From assembly GCA_017983955.1 (NCBI GenBank), contig JAGOAJ010000007.1, positions 62,001 through 126,000 of the forward strand: a stretch of DNA of 64,000 nucleotides. The letters are read 5' to 3'. Both the position numbers and the translations under genes were made by a program. Positions within the stretch are counted from its first letter, which is position 1. Each line of letters opens with the position of its first letter. This document shows, piece after piece, positions 25,437-35,357 of the stretch. The notes beneath the pieces were generated by a model. The model was not told where the DNA came from. It did no database searches and saw nothing but the letters and a program-made list of their open reading frames with translations. The stretch is from Burkholderiaceae bacterium (lineage in GTDB: Bacteria > Pseudomonadota > Gammaproteobacteria > Burkholderiales > Burkholderiaceae_B).

Positions 25437-26999
25437 TTACGCCAGATGTACGCAGTTGCGGCCAGCCACCTTTGCACGGTAAAGCGCCGCGTCAGCCAGT
25501 ACTAGTAAGTCGTGGACGTTAGCACCGTGCTCGGGATAGCAGGCAACACCAAGGGAAATGGTCACGTTTCCTACGCTGTCAAAGTGGGTTTGTTCGATGG
25601 CGGATCGTAATCGTTCGGCAAAACGCTTTGCTGGATCTAGTCCTGCTGTAGGCAACAAGATAACGAACTCTTCGCCACCCATGCGGGCGACCACGTCTTC
25701 CCTACGAGCTTCAGCCATAATCAAGGCGGCAATGGTTTTAAGCACATCATCGCCAACGGCATGACCATACCTGTCATTGACGGTCTTGAAATGGTCTACG
25801 TCGACCATCACTACAGCCACGTTTTGCGCAGCCTCCATCAGTTTTTCGATGGCTGCGTCCAGTCCTCGGCGGTTGACCAAACCGGTAAGCAGATCCGTTG
25901 AACCTTCCTTGTGAAGCTTGCGAATTCGGTTGCCAACCGCTGAAAAACTCTGCATCAGGCCTTTTCGAATCAGAGCTGCCTCGACGTACCAACCTTTTAT
26001 AAGGCGGATACGCAAGAACTTGGCGCGGTTGTCCAAATTGGCGGCAACATCAGCCAGTTCGCGCAAGGGGTGAGCAATAAATCGCGCCACCCACCAGATG
26101 GCCAGCAAGCTAATAATGAACAATGGCAATGAATAGTAAAGCGTCCGTAAAAATAGCTCACCGATGTTGGATAACGCGACATTGGTGGGTCGCTGGGCGA
26201 CGACACCCCAGTTCGCGAACGGTATTGGTGCGTAGCTGACAAGGCGGTCATTCGATTCGATATCGCTTGTGCGCTGCGTTCCCGTCTCGCCACGCAGCAC
26301 TGCAGGCACGGGTTTGGTATCTTTGAACGAAGAGCCTATAAGGCTCTGGTCTGGATGGTGGACAAGCGTTCCCATTTCATCCACGATGTAAAAGTAAGAG
26401 CCGCCTTGGTAATGGAGTTTGTCCAAAGCGTTTTGCAGAGCACTGCCACCCTGCAGGTGCATTGCGCCGCCGACAAACCCGGCATAGCTGCCATCGGTGG
26501 CAAAGATGGGGCGGGTGATTATGCTCAACCATCGGTCGTCTGGCCCTTTGAACACGACGCTAATCGCTGTTTCCCCTTTCGCATTGAGTAACTGACTGGC
26601 CTGCGAATCCTGTAGGTGGGTACCTACCAAGAAAGCACTTTTAGGCCTGACGGCAAAGACTTTACCCGATGAGTCGACCGCAATAATGGCGTTGAAGGTG
26701 TTAGTAAGACTGGCAAGCTGGTCCAGTTCCTTTTGTGTGGCAACAGGGTCGAGCCGACTCTCAGTTACGTCCAGCGCAGCAGCTTCAAGGGCCTGCGCAG
26801 ATGATTCAAGGAACGAGTTCGTTACTTGCGCCAGCTTTTCAGCGTAGGCGCGGTTCGTGTCCAGACTGTGCTGAAGTAGTAAGCCATGCTGGACTTGATA
26901 AGCGGCATGTAAGCCATTACCCAAGGCCAAAAACACGAAGAACAGGCACATAAACATGATAAGGCGTCGTAGGTCGACACGGAAAAGTGATCTGGGCAT
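25437..26999 (-). CDS. Membrane-bound diguanylate cyclase with periplasmic Cache sensor
   Basis: A 520-residue protein that makes cyclic di-GMP. One membrane helix (LIMFMCLFFVFLALGNGLHA) precedes a large periplasmic dCache-type domain with SYFYIVDEMGTLVHHPDQSLIG. A second helix (SLPLFIISLLAIWWVARFI) and a HAMP-like stretch follow. The C-terminal GGDEF domain has GGEEF at about residues 441-445. An RRED autoinhibitory site five residues before it suggests product feedback. No EAL domain is present. I chose ATG 26999 because the longer frame to 27227 runs opposite another gene with no sensible protein. It converges with the MotB-like gene, four bases apart. Confidence 0.9.
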   Translation of the reverse strand: MPRSLFRVDLRRLIMFMCLFFVFLALGNGLHAAYQVQHGLLLQHSLDTNRAYAEKLAQVTNSFLESSAQALEAAALDVTESRLDPVATQKELDQLASLTNTFNAIIAVDSSGKVFAVRPKSAFLVGTHLQDSQASQLLNAKGETAISVVFKGPDDRWLSIITRPIFATDGSYAGFVGGAMHLQGGSALQNALDKLHYQGGSYFYIVDEMGTLVHHPDQSLIGSSFKDTKPVPAVLRGETGTQRTSDIESNDRLVSYAPIPFANWGVVAQRPTNVALSNIGELFLRTLYYSLPLFIISLLAIWWVARFIAHPLRELADVAANLDNRAKFLRIRLIKGWYVEAALIRKGLMQSFSAVGNRIRKLHKEGSTDLLTGLVNRRGLDAAIEKLMEAAQNVAVVMVDVDHFKTVNDRYGHAVGDDVLKTIAALIMAEARREDVVARMGGEEFVILLPTAGLDPAKRFAERLRSAIEQTHFDSVGNVTISLGVACYPEHGANVHDLLVLADAALYRAKVAGRNCVHLA

Positions 27000-27049
27000 T
27001 TCTTTCGAGTTGAACTTGATGATTGATGGGAGAGGGGGAGCTTGGTGAC

Positions 27050-27535
27050 CTACAGAAAGTGATCCAGCAGGCGGCGGCTGGCTTTGTCTAGCGCCGCCAT
27101 ATCGCGAATCAAAAATTGCACGCCGTGCGCATCGGCGATAAGCAGCCTGGCTGCCGACAACCGGCGTATGTCTTCTTCGGCTTTTAACAGCAGGACAGCA
27201 TCGCCCCTGTCGGTCTCCACCTGCCAACGGCTGGGCGTGGCAAAGCTGGAGACCTGGCGGATACGATGTATTTCCGGCATGAATTCACGGCTGGCCAGTT
27301 CGTCCTCCAGCAGGCGGTGGATGTCGGCAGGCAAGTCGGCCAGATTATCTATCCAGAACAGTTCCGAACCATCGGTGCCCACCAGGGCTATGCCTTCGTT
27401 GGGGGCTGAAATGGGAAAGCTGCGCACGGGTACAACGTCTTCGTAAACCTGTCCGCCCAGGCTTAGCACCAGGCGGCCATAAGGGTTGCGGCTAAGACGA
27501 AAGGAATCGGTGCTCATGTTGGCGGCCTGTGTCAT
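27050..27535 (-). CDS. Cyanophycin metabolism-associated DUF1854 protein
   Basis: A 161-residue DUF1854 protein. Characteristic text includes RLSRNPYGRLVLSLGGQVYEDVVPVRSFPISAP and EGIALVGTDGSELFWIDNLADLP, and LLEDELASREFMPEI. Family members sit beside cyanophycin synthetase genes in Burkholderiales, always with the ABC protein found here. Its biochemical function is not established. The start overlaps the ABC protein stop by four bases (ATGA), so the two are coupled. No membrane segment or signal peptide is seen. Confidence 0.85.
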   Translation of the reverse strand: MTQAANMSTDSFRLSRNPYGRLVLSLGGQVYEDVVPVRSFPISAPNEGIALVGTDGSELFWIDNLADLPADIHRLLEDELASREFMPEIHRIRQVSSFATPSRWQVETDRGDAVLLLKAEEDIRRLSAARLLIADAHGVQFLIRDMAALDKASRRLLDHFL

Positions 27536-29778
27536 GCAATACTTTCTTCGGTTTCTTCATCCCAGCGCTTACTGCTGGAATCGGTTTTTGCTTCTTGCGC
27601 CTGGTGCAAACGGAAATAGGGGCCGTTGCGAGCCATGAGTTCGTCATGCTTGCCGACTTCAACGATGACGCCTTTGTCCAGTACCACCAAGCGGTCTGCC
27701 TGGTGCAGCGTGCTCAGGCGGTGGGCAATCGATATGGTCGTGCGTCCTCGCACCAGGTTGTCTAGCGCCTTTTGTATCTCTTTTTCGGTGGCGGTATCGA
27801 CCGAGGATGTGGCTTCGTCCAGTATCAGTATGGGCGGGTCGATCAGCAGCGCTCGGGCAATGGAAATGCGCTGGCGCTCGCCGCCGGACAAGGCTTGGCC
27901 GCGTTCGCCAACCAGGGAGTCGTAGCCGTGGGGCAGGCGCAGTATGAATTCATGAGCATTGGCCGCTCGGGCTGCGGTAATGATGTCGTCGCGGCTGGCT
28001 TCAGGCTTGCCGTAGGCGATGTTGTCAGCGATGGTGCCAAAGAACAGAAAAGGCTCTTGCAGTACCAGGCCGATATGGCGCCGGTACTCGGCGATGGGTA
28101 AAGATCGGATATCGACGCCATCCAGGCGTATCGCCCCCTGTGATACATCGTAGAAACGGCAAATCAGGTTGACCAGTGTGCTTTTGCCCGACCCGCTATG
28201 GCCGACCAGACCAATCATTTCACCCGGCGCTATGTCCAGGTCTATGCCGCGCATGACGGTGCGGTTGCCGTAGCGGAAGCCGACGTTGCGCAGTTCAATG
28301 CGCCCTTTGACATGCTCGATATGCACTGGCTTGGCCGGTTCGGGCACGCTGGATACATGGTCCAGAATATCGAAGATGCGTTTGGCGCCCGCCGCTGCTT
28401 TTTGGGTAAAGGAAACAATGCGGCTCATAGAGTCCAGCCGGATGTAAAAGCGGCTGATGTAGGTCAGGAAGGCAGTGAGCACTCCAACGGTAATCTCGTT
28501 ATGAGAGACCAGCCAGATGCCAAAGGCCCACACGACCAGCAGCCCTATTTCGGTCAATAGCGTCACCGTGGGTGAAAACAGCGACCATATCCGGTTGACG
28601 CGGTCATTGACCGCCAAGTTGCGGTTGTTGGCTTCGCGAAAGCGCGCCACTTCGCGCCGTTCCTGGGCAAATGCCTTGACGACCCGAATGCCGGGGATGG
28701 TGTCGGCCAGCACATTGGTGATTTCCGACCAGATGCGATCCACTTTTTCAAATCCGCGACGCAAGCGGTCACGCACCAGGTGGATCAGCCACACGATGAA
28801 CGGCAGTGGCATCAGGGTCACCACGGCTAGCCACGGATTAATGGAAATCAGGATTACCGCCGTCATGGCGATCATCAGCACATCAGTGGCGAAATCCAGC
28901 AAATGCAGCGACAGAAACACGCAGATGCGGTCTGATTCCGATCCTATGCGCGAAATCAGGTCGCCAGTGCGCTTGCCCCCGTAGTATTGCAAAGGTAATT
29001 GCTGTAAATGTTCGTAAGTAGCGGTGCGCAGGTCGGCGCCTATGCGTTCACTGACCCAGGCCAGTATGTAGGTGCGCCCCCAGCCCAATAACCAGGCCAG
29101 TAACGACGAGCCCAGCAGCGCGCCCAAGTAAATGCGTACCAGCGCCCAGTCTATGGGCACCCCATTCTGGTAGGGGATGAGTATCTTGTCCATCAGGGGC
29201 ATGGTCAGGTAGGGGGCGACCAAGGCGGCGGCGGTGGACGCCAGCGTCAGCAGAAAACCGGTCAGCAGCAGCAAACGATAAGGCTGGGCAAAACGCCACA
29301 GGCGCAGCAACGCCCACGTCGAGGATGGCGCCAGGCTGTGCGCTACGCTGTCTGGCTTGAACTCAAGTTCGCGTGCGGGTGCACGGGCCACGCCCAGTTT
29401 CAAGTCGCGCTGGCGTTCGAAGTGGGCAATCAGTTCCAAGGCGGCCGTATTGTGCGCCAGCGTATAGCGCCAGACGGCCAGGCGTGATTGAGGATCGCGT
29501 AATTCCAGTGTGCCTACACCGGCATGATCGTGGTGCGCCAAAGTCAGGCCGTGCTGAAAGGGCCAGGCTTGCCAGTCGGTGTTCCCAGGCCCTTTGGCCA
29601 GCAACTGGCGGTCTGTCACAACCAGTATGCCAGTGGCAAAATGCAAGTGCGGGTCCAGATCCAGCATGAGCCAGGAAACCACGATTTCCCGTTCAGACAG
29701 CCTATTGTCCAGGGACGTGCGCCAGGGGTCTGGCAAGTCGTCCGCGACATAGCTTATATCGCCAGTTTCTGTTTTCAT
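27532..29778 (-). CDS. Cyanophycin metabolism-associated ABC transporter (fused permease-ATPase)
   Basis: A 748-residue half-transporter of the MsbA/ABCB type. An N-terminal extension of about 170 residues precedes a six-helix membrane domain (about residues 175-470) and a nucleotide-binding domain. The latter shows Walker A GLVGHSGSGKST, signature LSGGERQRISIARALL, Walker B ILILDEATSSVD and the switch His in SIAHRLST. This is the cyanophycin-cluster variant: the gene is followed by DUF1854 and diverges from two cphA-type genes. Its cargo is unknown. ATG 29778 is preferred because the upstream 52 residues of the longer frame (to 29934) are poorly coding. Confidence 0.87.
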   Translation of the reverse strand: MKTETGDISYVADDLPDPWRTSLDNRLSEREIVVSWLMLDLDPHLHFATGILVVTDRQLLAKGPGNTDWQAWPFQHGLTLAHHDHAGVGTLELRDPQSRLAVWRYTLAHNTAALELIAHFERQRDLKLGVARAPARELEFKPDSVAHSLAPSSTWALLRLWRFAQPYRLLLLTGFLLTLASTAAALVAPYLTMPLMDKILIPYQNGVPIDWALVRIYLGALLGSSLLAWLLGWGRTYILAWVSERIGADLRTATYEHLQQLPLQYYGGKRTGDLISRIGSESDRICVFLSLHLLDFATDVLMIAMTAVILISINPWLAVVTLMPLPFIVWLIHLVRDRLRRGFEKVDRIWSEITNVLADTIPGIRVVKAFAQERREVARFREANNRNLAVNDRVNRIWSLFSPTVTLLTEIGLLVVWAFGIWLVSHNEITVGVLTAFLTYISRFYIRLDSMSRIVSFTQKAAAGAKRIFDILDHVSSVPEPAKPVHIEHVKGRIELRNVGFRYGNRTVMRGIDLDIAPGEMIGLVGHSGSGKSTLVNLICRFYDVSQGAIRLDGVDIRSLPIAEYRRHIGLVLQEPFLFFGTIADNIAYGKPEASRDDIITAARAANAHEFILRLPHGYDSLVGERGQALSGGERQRISIARALLIDPPILILDEATSSVDTATEKEIQKALDNLVRGRTTISIAHRLSTLHQADRLVVLDKGVIVEVGKHDELMARNGPYFRLHQAQEAKTDSSSKRWDEETEESIA

Positions 29779-30012
29779 GGATTGCGTGTGACGTATCGCC
29801 AAAGAAGACAGCAGGTAAGGGGGATGGGGCGCTATTGTCACGCCGAAGCGGTGTGCCGTGTAATAGGAAGGGAATATATGTGGTTTTTTTGCGTCTGATA
29901 CTGTTATTTTCTTCTCTATGGATAAACTTAGCAAACACTTGACGCAATAATGGCCGTTAAATACGTGTCGTGTCTTCCCCTTCGTTTAGCCCCTCCTCTT
30001 TTTCCACTTCAG

Positions 30013-32220
30013 ATGCAAAAGAAATCCATAGAATTCATCAAAATGATGTATCTGCGTGGGCCGAATATTTGGGCCTATCGCCCTGTCATCGAGGCCTGGG
30101 TTGATATCGGCGAACTGGAAGATTTCCCTTCCAACACGATACCCGGTTTTTACGAGCGTTTAAGTGCCTGGCTGCCCTCTCTGGTAGAACACCGCTGCAG
30201 CGTAGGCGAGCGCGGCGGCTTCCTGCAACGCCTGCGACAAGGCACCTGGCCGGCTCATATCATGGAGCACGTCACGCTGGAGTTGCAGAATCTGGCCGGT
30301 ATGCCCGGTGGCTTGGGCCGGGCGCGTGAAACGCCGGTGCGCGGGGTGTACAAGGTCATAGTGCGCGCCTGGCACGAGCCAGTCACCAAAGCCGCGCTTT
30401 ATGCGGCGCGCGATCTGGTGATGGCAGCCATAGAAGACCGGCCATTCGATGTGGATGCCGCCATCGAGGCATTGCGTGAGCTGACCGAAGACTTGCGCCT
30501 GGGGCCCAGCACTGCCTGCATTGTCGATGCCGCCGACGATAGGGATATTCCGACCATACGTTTAAGCGAAAACAACCTGGTGCAGTTGGGCTATGGCGCG
30601 CTGCAGCGCCGTATCTGGACTGCCGAAACGGATCGCACCAGCGCGATTGCGGAAAGCATTTCCAGCGATAAGGACTTGACCAAGAGCCTGCTGCAGGCCT
30701 GTGGCGTGCCGGTGCCTGAAGGCCATCTGGTGGAAACCGTACAAGAAGCCTGGGAGGCCGCCGAGTCTATAGGGCTGCCGGTGGTCGTCAAGCCTAGCGA
30801 TGGCAATCACGGGCGTGGCGTGTTCACGAATCTGATGAGTCGTGCCGAAGTGGAAACGGCCTACGCCGTGGCGGTGGATGAGGGCACTGGTGTTGTGGTC
30901 GAGCGCTTTATTCGCGGCGACGAACACCGCCTGCTGGTCGTGGGCGACCGTATGGTGGCTGCGGCGCGCGGTGATGCGGCGACCATCATGGGCGATGGCG
31001 TCGGTACGGTGGAAGAACTGATGGAAAGCCAGTTGAACTCCGATCCCAGACGCGGGCGCGATGAAGATCATCCATTGAACTTTATTCGTCTGGATTCAGC
31101 CGCGTTGCTGGAACTGGGCCGCCAGAACCTGGCCCCCGACTCTGTACCGCCAGCGGGCACACGGGTGCTGATCCAGCGCAATGGCAATGTATCGATTGAT
31201 GTGACGGATGCCGTGCACCCCAGCGTGGCGGCCGCTGTGGCGCTGGCGGCGCGCGTGGTGGGGCTGGATATCGCTGGCATAGACCTGGTGGCCGAAGATA
31301 TTTCGCAGCCGCTGGAAGGGCAGCGCGGCGCCATTGTCGAGGTGAACGCTGGGCCCGGCCTGCTGATGCACCTGAAGCCCGCAGCTGGCGAACCGCGCCC
31401 GGTGGGCAAGGCGATTATCGACTACTTGTTTCCCGAAGGCGATACCGGCCATATTCCTATCGTTGGCGTAAGCGGCAGCAAAGGCAAAACCACGGTGGCC
31501 CGCCTGGTTGCGCGCCTGCTTCAGTTGAACGGGCAATATACCGGCCTGGCCTGCAGCACCGGGCTGTTTTTTGCACGCCGGCATGTACAGCAAGCTGATG
31601 GCGCGAACTGGGCGGCGGGGCGCCGTGTTCTGCTGAACCGCGCCGTGCATGCGGCAGTCATAGAAAACGGCTGCCGCAGCATACTGGGGGAAGGCCTGGC
31701 TTATGATCGCTGCCACGTAGGCGTAGTGACCAATCTGGATCAGGCCGAGATATTCCCGGAATATTACGTGCAAGACGCTGAACACGTCGCCAAGGTCTTG
31801 CGCACGCAAGTCGATGTCGTGCTGCCAGAAGGCGTGGCGGTGCTGAACGCCGATGATGCCATGGTCGCCGAGATGGCTCCGCTATGCGATGGCGAGGTGA
31901 TTTTCTTTGGCATGGATGCGGCGGCGCCCATTATGGCGCACCACCTGGCGCAGGGTGGCCGTGCCGTGTTTGCACATCAGGGCCAGATCGTGCAGGCCCA
32001 AGGGCAGGAAATCAGCATCTTGGCCGATATAAACAGCGTGCCCTTGACCCAGGCGGGCCAGCTTGTCTTTCAAGTTCAGAATGTGCTGGCGGCTGCGGCG
32101 GCGGCTTGGGCGCTGGGCGTAGGCCCCGAATTGATACGCGCTGGCATAGCAACCTTCGATGTCTCACCCCTGGATCAGGTTTGGGAAACCACTGCGACAG
32201 CATCGGAATCGCTGGCCTGA
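30013..32220 (+). CDS. Cyanophycin synthetase-like protein (shorter CphA-prime type)
   Basis: A 735-residue relative of cyanophycin synthetase. The N-terminal CphA domain opens FIKMMYLRGPNIWAYRPV. An ATP-grasp region lies at about residues 205-465 with VVVKPSDGNHGRGVF and VEVNAGPGLLMHLKPA. A Mur-ligase-like domain follows, with P-loop VGVSGSKGKTTVARL. It ends soon after the Mur ligase central fold, lacking most of the C-terminal domain present in the next gene, as in the paired CphA-prime proteins of betaproteobacteria. The start is uncertain: ATG 29950, 30013 and 30043 are all in frame and none has a strong ribosome site. It lies 73 bases upstream of the full-length synthetase. Confidence 0.85.
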   Translation: MQKKSIEFIKMMYLRGPNIWAYRPVIEAWVDIGELEDFPSNTIPGFYERLSAWLPSLVEHRCSVGERGGFLQRLRQGTWPAHIMEHVTLELQNLAGMPGGLGRARETPVRGVYKVIVRAWHEPVTKAALYAARDLVMAAIEDRPFDVDAAIEALRELTEDLRLGPSTACIVDAADDRDIPTIRLSENNLVQLGYGALQRRIWTAETDRTSAIAESISSDKDLTKSLLQACGVPVPEGHLVETVQEAWEAAESIGLPVVVKPSDGNHGRGVFTNLMSRAEVETAYAVAVDEGTGVVVERFIRGDEHRLLVVGDRMVAAARGDAATIMGDGVGTVEELMESQLNSDPRRGRDEDHPLNFIRLDSAALLELGRQNLAPDSVPPAGTRVLIQRNGNVSIDVTDAVHPSVAAAVALAARVVGLDIAGIDLVAEDISQPLEGQRGAIVEVNAGPGLLMHLKPAAGEPRPVGKAIIDYLFPEGDTGHIPIVGVSGSKGKTTVARLVARLLQLNGQYTGLACSTGLFFARRHVQQADGANWAAGRRVLLNRAVHAAVIENGCRSILGEGLAYDRCHVGVVTNLDQAEIFPEYYVQDAEHVAKVLRTQVDVVLPEGVAVLNADDAMVAEMAPLCDGEVIFFGMDAAAPIMAHHLAQGGRAVFAHQGQIVQAQGQEISILADINSVPLTQAGQLVFQVQNVLAAAAAAWALGVGPELIRAGIATFDVSPLDQVWETTATASESLA

Positions 32221-32293
32221 GGCTGGTGACGGCGATGGCAGGCAAGATCAACATGGCCCTGGCGGCATTTGTGGCAATAAGGAAGATAGGCTC

Positions 32294-34858
32294 ATGCAAA
32301 TTTCACGTGTAAGGGCTTTGCGGGGCCCCAATCTTTGGTGCCGCCAGACGGTGATAGAAGCGATAGTGGCCTGTACCGAGGCAGAGCGCGTTATTGGTGA
32401 CATCGACGCCTTTGAAACGCGGATGCGCGCCCGCTTTCCCGATATTGATATTCTGAAGCCCCCCGGGCAGGAGCAGCCTAATTCCATGGCGCATGCCCTG
32501 GCCGCTGCGGCCTTGTGTCTGCAAACCAAGGTCGGCTGCCTGCTGGGCTATAGCCGCACATCGCTCACTATTGAACCTGGCGTGTACCAGGTTGTTATTG
32601 AATATAGCGAAGAGGCCGTTGGCCGCCTGGCTTTCGATCTGGCCCAGGAACTTTGCCAGGCGGCCATGAAAGACCTGCCCTTCGATCTGGGCAGCGCGTT
32701 ATCGCGTTTGCGTGAACTGAATGAGGATGAGCGTCTGGGGCCCAGTACCGCGTCCATAGTGCAGGCCGCATTGAAACGCAATATTCCGTACCGCCGGCTA
32801 ACGCGCGGCAGCCTGGTGCAGTTTGGCTGGGGCAGCAAGCAGCGGCGCATACAAGCAGCGGAAACCGACCGCAGCAGCGCAATTGCCGAGGCCATTGCTC
32901 AAGATAAAGAGCTGACCAAGACCTTGCTGGCGGCAGCTGGCGTATCGGTGCCCGATGGGCGTTGCGTCAATAATGCTGATGATGCCTGGGTGGTGGCCTG
33001 CGAAATCGGTGCGCCTGTGGTGATCAAGCCGCGCGATGGTAATCAGGGCAAGGGCGTGGCCGTCAATGTACAAGGCCGCGAGCAGGTGCTGGCCGCCTAC
33101 GAAGGTGCGCGCGTTATTTGTTCCGATGTAATCGTTGAGCGCTATTTCCCAGGCCATGATTTTCGCTTGCTGGTGGTGGGCAATAAGCTAGTGGCTGCGG
33201 CGCGGCGCGACCCGCCCCAGGTGATAGGCGATGGCAAGCGCAGCATTGCGCAATTGGTCGAGCTGATCAATGCCGATCCGGAACGCGGTGAAGGCCATGG
33301 CACATCGTTGACCAAGATCAGGCTGGACGACATCGCGCTGGCAACCATGGCTACGCAAGGCTACAAGGCCGATTCGGTGCCTGAAAAAGGCGTGCTGGTC
33401 ATCTTGCGTAATAATGCGAATTTAAGCACGGGCGGCACGGCCACTGACGTTACCGACCACGTACACCCCGAATTGGCGGCGGGCGCGGTTGCGGCGGCGC
33501 AAATGGTGGGCCTTGATATTTGTGGCCTGGACCTGGTCAGCGACAACGTTTACGAGCCGCTTGAGCAGCAGGGCGGCTGCATAGTCGAAGTTAATGCTGC
33601 GCCCGGTTTGCGCATGCATTTAAGCCCCTCTTTTGGCAAAGCCCGCGACGTGGGGGAAGCCATCATTCAGGAGATGTTTGCAGACGGGGAAAACGGCCGT
33701 ATTCCCCTGGTTGCCGTAGCTGGCACAAATGGCAAAACCACAACGGTGCGCCTGATTGCCCACCTGATCGCCTGCAGTGGCCAACGTGTTGGCATGACAA
33801 ATTCCGATGGTGTTTATATCGGTGCGCAACGCATAGATACGGGCGATTGCAGCGGCCCGCGCAGCGCGCGCAATGTATTGCTGCACCCCGATGTGGATGC
33901 GGCGGTATTTGAAACCGCACGGGGCGGCATACTGCGCGAAGGCCTGGGTTTTGATCACTGTGATGTGGCGGTGATAACCAATATAGGCATGGGCGACCAC
34001 CTGGGCTTGAGCTATATCAGCACGGTGGAAGACTTGGCCATCGTCAAGCGCGTCATCGTAGAGAATGTCTCCCCCAACGGGGTGGCGGTGTTGAACGCGG
34101 CTGATCCCATTGTGGCGGCCATGGCGTATAACTGCCAAGGCTCCGTCACTTTTTTCGCCTGCGACCGGAACCATCCACTGCTGGCGACAAGCAGGGCGCA
34201 GGGCCGGCCTGTAGCCTGCGTGGAAGACAACGACATTGTGCTGGCAGAGGGTAGCTTCGAGCGGCGTTTCCCCTTGAGTGCGATTCCATTGACGCATAAC
34301 GGCGCCATAGGTTTTCAGGTTGAAAATGTCTTGGCGGCCCTGGCTGCAGTGTGGGCGCTGGGCCTGGATCTGGACGGGGTGCAGCGCGGGTTGGCTACTT
34401 TTGTCAGCGACGCGGCAACCGCGCCAGGCCGCTTTAATTTGTTTGCTTATCGTGGTGCAACCGTGATTGCCGATTATGGCCATAACCCCGATGCCATCCT
34501 GGCCCTGGTGCAAGCCATAGACGCCATGCCGGCGCGTAATCGTTATGTGGTGATCAGCGGTGCCGGCGACAGGCGCGATGTGGACATCATCCGCCAGACG
34601 GAAATCCTGGGCGACGCTTTCGATCATGTGGTGTTGTATCAAGACATGTGTCAGCGTGGCCGCAGCGACGGCGAGGTCGTAGGCTTATTGCGCAAAGGAT
34701 TGGAACATGCGCAACGCACTACTCACATTCAGGAAATTCAGGGCGAATTCCTGGCCATAGATACTGCGCTAGCGCAATTGCAGGAAGGTGACCTTTGCCT
34801 GATCTTGGTCGATCAGGTAGAAGAAGCGCTGGCCCATATTGCGCAACGGGTCGCGTAA
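32294..34858 (+). CDS. cphA: Cyanophycin synthetase
   Basis: An 854-residue three-domain ligase that polymerises aspartate and arginine into multi-L-arginyl-poly-L-aspartate, a cytoplasmic nitrogen reserve. The N-terminal domain opens VRALRGPNLWCRQTVIEA. The ATP-grasp domain includes PVVIKPRDGNQGKGVAVNV and IVEVNAAPGLRMHLSPSFG. The Mur-ligase domain has P-loop VAVAGTNGKTTTVRLIAHL near residue 474 and ends with APGRFNLFAYRGATVIADYGHNPDA. All domains are full length. AAGGAAGATA lies upstream of ATG 32294; a frame from 32159 overlaps the preceding gene and is rejected. It is the active member of the pair by motif completeness. Confidence 0.94.
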   Translation: MQISRVRALRGPNLWCRQTVIEAIVACTEAERVIGDIDAFETRMRARFPDIDILKPPGQEQPNSMAHALAAAALCLQTKVGCLLGYSRTSLTIEPGVYQVVIEYSEEAVGRLAFDLAQELCQAAMKDLPFDLGSALSRLRELNEDERLGPSTASIVQAALKRNIPYRRLTRGSLVQFGWGSKQRRIQAAETDRSSAIAEAIAQDKELTKTLLAAAGVSVPDGRCVNNADDAWVVACEIGAPVVIKPRDGNQGKGVAVNVQGREQVLAAYEGARVICSDVIVERYFPGHDFRLLVVGNKLVAAARRDPPQVIGDGKRSIAQLVELINADPERGEGHGTSLTKIRLDDIALATMATQGYKADSVPEKGVLVILRNNANLSTGGTATDVTDHVHPELAAGAVAAAQMVGLDICGLDLVSDNVYEPLEQQGGCIVEVNAAPGLRMHLSPSFGKARDVGEAIIQEMFADGENGRIPLVAVAGTNGKTTTVRLIAHLIACSGQRVGMTNSDGVYIGAQRIDTGDCSGPRSARNVLLHPDVDAAVFETARGGILREGLGFDHCDVAVITNIGMGDHLGLSYISTVEDLAIVKRVIVENVSPNGVAVLNAADPIVAAMAYNCQGSVTFFACDRNHPLLATSRAQGRPVACVEDNDIVLAEGSFERRFPLSAIPLTHNGAIGFQVENVLAALAAVWALGLDLDGVQRGLATFVSDAATAPGRFNLFAYRGATVIADYGHNPDAILALVQAIDAMPARNRYVVISGAGDRRDVDIIRQTEILGDAFDHVVLYQDMCQRGRSDGEVVGLLRKGLEHAQRTTHIQEIQGEFLAIDTALAQLQEGDLCLILVDQVEEALAHIAQRVA

Positions 34859-34943
34859 ACGGCGGATGTTGAGTAAGCCACTGTGGATTTAGACTGGCCT
34901 GTGCGGAGATTGCCTAGCGTATTCGCCGCGATTAATGCGGTGA

Positions 34944-35357
34944 TTATGACAGGGTGCTGACTTTGTCGGCGACGATCTGACTTGCGGTCAATAAGTCGGT
35001 AACGATACGATCATCGACATTCAAATCACCTTCATATTCGCCCAAATTGCGAATATTGTGACACTTTGCCAGCACGCGCCAAACTTCGGGGCCTAGGTTC
35101 AGTGTATTAGGCAATAGCTGGAATACGACGTATCGATTACTTGATCGGTAGCCATGCCAGCGCAAAGCGGCCAGACACAGCGCATGCGCCGCGTTATAGG
35201 CTAGGTCGAATCGGCTTTCTATTGAGAGTGTGGTGTTCAAGGCATCATGCAGTCTGGCGTGTCCGGAACGAATCAAGCCTTCGAACTCTGTCTTGTCCGG
35301 AGGTTCAGCTCGCAAGGGCTTTCCTGGACCGCACAGGTTTTCAAATGCTGAGGTCAT
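34944..35357 (-). CDS. HEPN-like protein, partner of the nucleotidyltransferase (putative toxin)
   Basis: A 137-residue all-helical protein. RFDLAYNAAHALCLAALRWHGYR and NRYVVFQLLPNTL match small HEPN-like proteins that pair with MNT-type nucleotidyltransferases in two-gene modules. The C-terminal segment CHNIRNLGEYEGDLNV replaces the canonical R-x4-6-H RNase motif; I see no R-x4-6-H in the expected helix, so it may use another mechanism or be a variant class. It starts 17 bases inside the end of the upstream nucleotidyltransferase gene, so they are co-transcribed. GC content drops relative to the cyanophycin genes, suggesting acquisition. Confidence 0.7.
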   Translation of the reverse strand: MTSAFENLCGPGKPLRAEPPDKTEFEGLIRSGHARLHDALNTTLSIESRFDLAYNAAHALCLAALRWHGYRSSNRYVVFQLLPNTLNLGPEVWRVLAKCHNIRNLGEYEGDLNVDDRIVTDLLTASQIVADKVSTLS

